From NCBI GenBank assembly GCA_030748495.1, contig JASMLX010000043.1, positions 1 through 46,353 on the forward strand: DNA of 46,353 nucleotides, written 5' to 3'. This stretch comes from Candidatus Poribacteria bacterium (GTDB taxonomy: Bacteria > Poribacteria > WGA-4E > UBA9662). Of the stretch, positions 45,075 to 46,353 are shown in pieces (the first letter of the stretch is position 1; every line of letters begins with the position of its first letter). A model generated the notes under the pieces. It worked only from the letters and a program-made list of their open reading frames with translations. It had not been told where the DNA came from and did no database searches. Made by a program: the position numbers and the translations under genes.

Positions 45075-45570
45075 AATAGATAGCTTCGGTGACAGTAGCT
45101 TAGTGGCGGCCAAAAAGGGGGCCTGCCGTCGGTAAAACTAAAGGCGGCCAGGGTACCAAACTGATGGTGGTGGCCGACGATCAGAGTATTCCTGTCGGAG
45201 GCTACCTCTGTTCGGCTTCACCTGCGGAAGTGACCTTGGTCGGGGTCAGATTGGCTTGACTGGAGCCAAAGGCATCGAGACAGCGTTTGATTGCGGACAA
45301 AGCCTATGATATAGTCAGTCCTGATAAGGTGAACGACTGGCTGATCAACAGATTGAGCTGATTGTAGCGCCTCGAAAAAATAGAAAGAAGACCCAAACAC
45401 AAGATGGTCGCCCCCTATAACGCTACCGAAAAGGATGAAAAATAGAACCCATCATTGGTTGGCGGACCAGCTTTGGTCGTATTGCCAGGCGATGGGATCG
45501 ACAGCTTACCATCTATCGCCCGTTTTTTCATGTCGCCGGTCTCATCGTAACGATAAGGCACTTATGAAAT
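45075..45570 (+). mobile_element. IS5-family (IS427-like) transposase relic
   Basis: Plus-strand pieces read SFGDSSLVAAKKGG, GKTKGGQGTKLMVVADDQSIPVGGYL and CSASPAEVTLVG. These are the first DDE-domain strands of IS427-like transposases (normally DGSFVPAKKGG..VGKTKRGKGTK). Later pieces, RLIADKAYD, QIELIAPRKN and RRxKIERTHHWL-like sequence (here NRTHHWLADQLWSYCQAMGS), follow the family order in different frames. Stops and frameshifts throughout show it is dead. It separates two hydrolase relics. No terminal inverted repeats were recognised. Confidence 0.7.
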
Positions 45571-45664
45571 GACTTCTAGCCAGTTGTTTATCGCCATTGA
45601 TCAGTCAAAAACCGCCAAGATCAATGTGGATCATTCGTTCCGGTAAATGGATAGAAATGCCTCG

Positions 45665-46312
45665 ATTATCCGACTCTGTAATCTTGACTACAGATATTCC
45701 ATACGCTGGTACCGACGTCGGCAAATGTTAGACTTGATGGTACCAACCAATATGGTAAATAAACCATTACCTGTAATTGTGTTCATACACGGTGGCGCCT
45801 GGAGAGGAGGACATAAAACAGAGGGGTTAGGTTGGATCTTTAAGTATGTTGATTCCGGTCAGTACGCAGGAGTTTCGATAGGTTATAGGCTAAGTGGTGA
45901 AACGACATGGCCTAGCCAGATTCATGACTGCAAGGCTGCAATTCGCTGGATTAGAGCCAATGCCAAAAGATATGGTTTAGACTCGGACCGAATCGGAGTT
46001 TGGGGAAATTCGGCTGGTGGACATCTTGTATCTATGCTAGGGACCAGCGGCGATGTAAAACTAATGGATGGTACCATCGGTCCACATACAAATGTTTCCA
46101 GTCGTGTTACTTGTGTCGTTGATTTCTATGGCCCTACCAACTTCTTGACTATGAACAAGAGCGCTATAAAAAATGCAACACTCGATCACGATATTGCTGA
46201 TTCACCGGAGTCACGGCTCATAGGTGGCCCAATCCAAGAAAATCCTGAAAAAGTTGCTACGGCTAACCCAATTACTAATAGGACTGACGCAGTTGAGCAC
46301 AAAATGAGGTAG
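45665..46312 (+). pseudogene. Truncated alpha/beta hydrolase (BD-FAE-like)
   Basis: The plus strand gives DIPYAGTDVG in one frame, then a frameshift near 45720 into RQMLDLMVPTNMVNKPLPVI and VFIHGGAWRGGHKTEG with the HGGAW oxyanion loop. Next are SIGYRLSGETTWPSQIHDCK, DSDRIGVWGNSAGGHLVSML (nucleophile motif GNSAG), VVDFYGPTNF and ATANPIT. The sequence then deviates and stops at TAG 46312. The usual HGxxDxxVP and final histidine are absent. The C-terminal third is lost, so the catalytic triad is incomplete. The protein is probably a dead relative of esterases acting on carbohydrate esters. The last 40 bases of the window hold nothing recognisable. Confidence 0.75.
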
Positions 46313-46353
46313 AGTGGGTAGAAATAAGGTTAAAGTGAGATCAAAGTGATGAA

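Overview
The window reads as accessory chromosome of an uncultured, Poribacteria-like (sponge-associated) or related PVC/Planctomycetes-like bacterium. This is inferred from gene content only: secreted LamG and DUF1080-like proteins, two phytanoyl-CoA dioxygenase-like proteins, a Gfo/Idh/MocA oxidoreductase, a DUF6785-like membrane protein, an arylsulfotransferase-like protein, a GH33 sialidase, a ceramidase-like protein, a PQQ-type beta-propeller, an EF-hand protein and several BD-FAE-like esterases. No rRNA, tRNA or CRISPR array was found. No housekeeping gene other than valS was found.

Layout. 1-1260 is a graveyard of two transposases: an IS1595-type fragment on + and an IS5-type fragment on -. 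1645-7394 holds a secreted LamG protein, a dioxygenase, a 657-residue membrane protein and an oxidoreductase. 7400-13951 is strongly decayed. It contains a truncated SDR, an epimerase with stops and frameshifts, a frameshifted small gene, a frameshifted URO-D-like gene and an arylsulfotransferase-like gene with one in-frame TGA. The intact secreted DUF1080-like gene at 9677 sits among them. 14066-19266 holds a PPOX-class flavoprotein, a glycerophosphodiesterase, a frameshifted M28 peptidase and a frameshifted LamG gene. 19271-28974 (all -) is the best preserved block: aldo/keto reductase, sialidase, then a complete Opp/Dpp-type ABC transporter (permease, two ATPases, membrane-anchored binding protein, second permease) and a Tat-type metallophosphoesterase.

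29187-38704 holds small membrane and DUF1854 genes, an MFS exporter, an SDR, valS, an HD phosphohydrolase, a dioxygenase, a TIM-barrel isomerase and an amidohydrolase. 38797-46353 is again decayed: a flagellin C-terminal relic, a dispersed repeat, a broken P-loop kinase, two broken esterases and another IS5 relic. Intact ceramidase-like, beta-propeller and EF-hand genes lie between them.

How it fits together. The intact genes point to scavenging of host glycoconjugates, lipids and peptides: sialidase, peptide uptake, ceramidase-like protein, glycerophosphodiesterase and several sugar or carboxylate oxidoreductases. At least eleven genes are broken, which suggests relaxed selection, although sequencing error could explain some single-base breaks. 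The most unusual signal is a short shared C-terminal signature, roughly KL(T/A)T(T/I)Wxx(L/I)K. It ends three otherwise different secreted proteins and may be an undescribed sorting or attachment tag.
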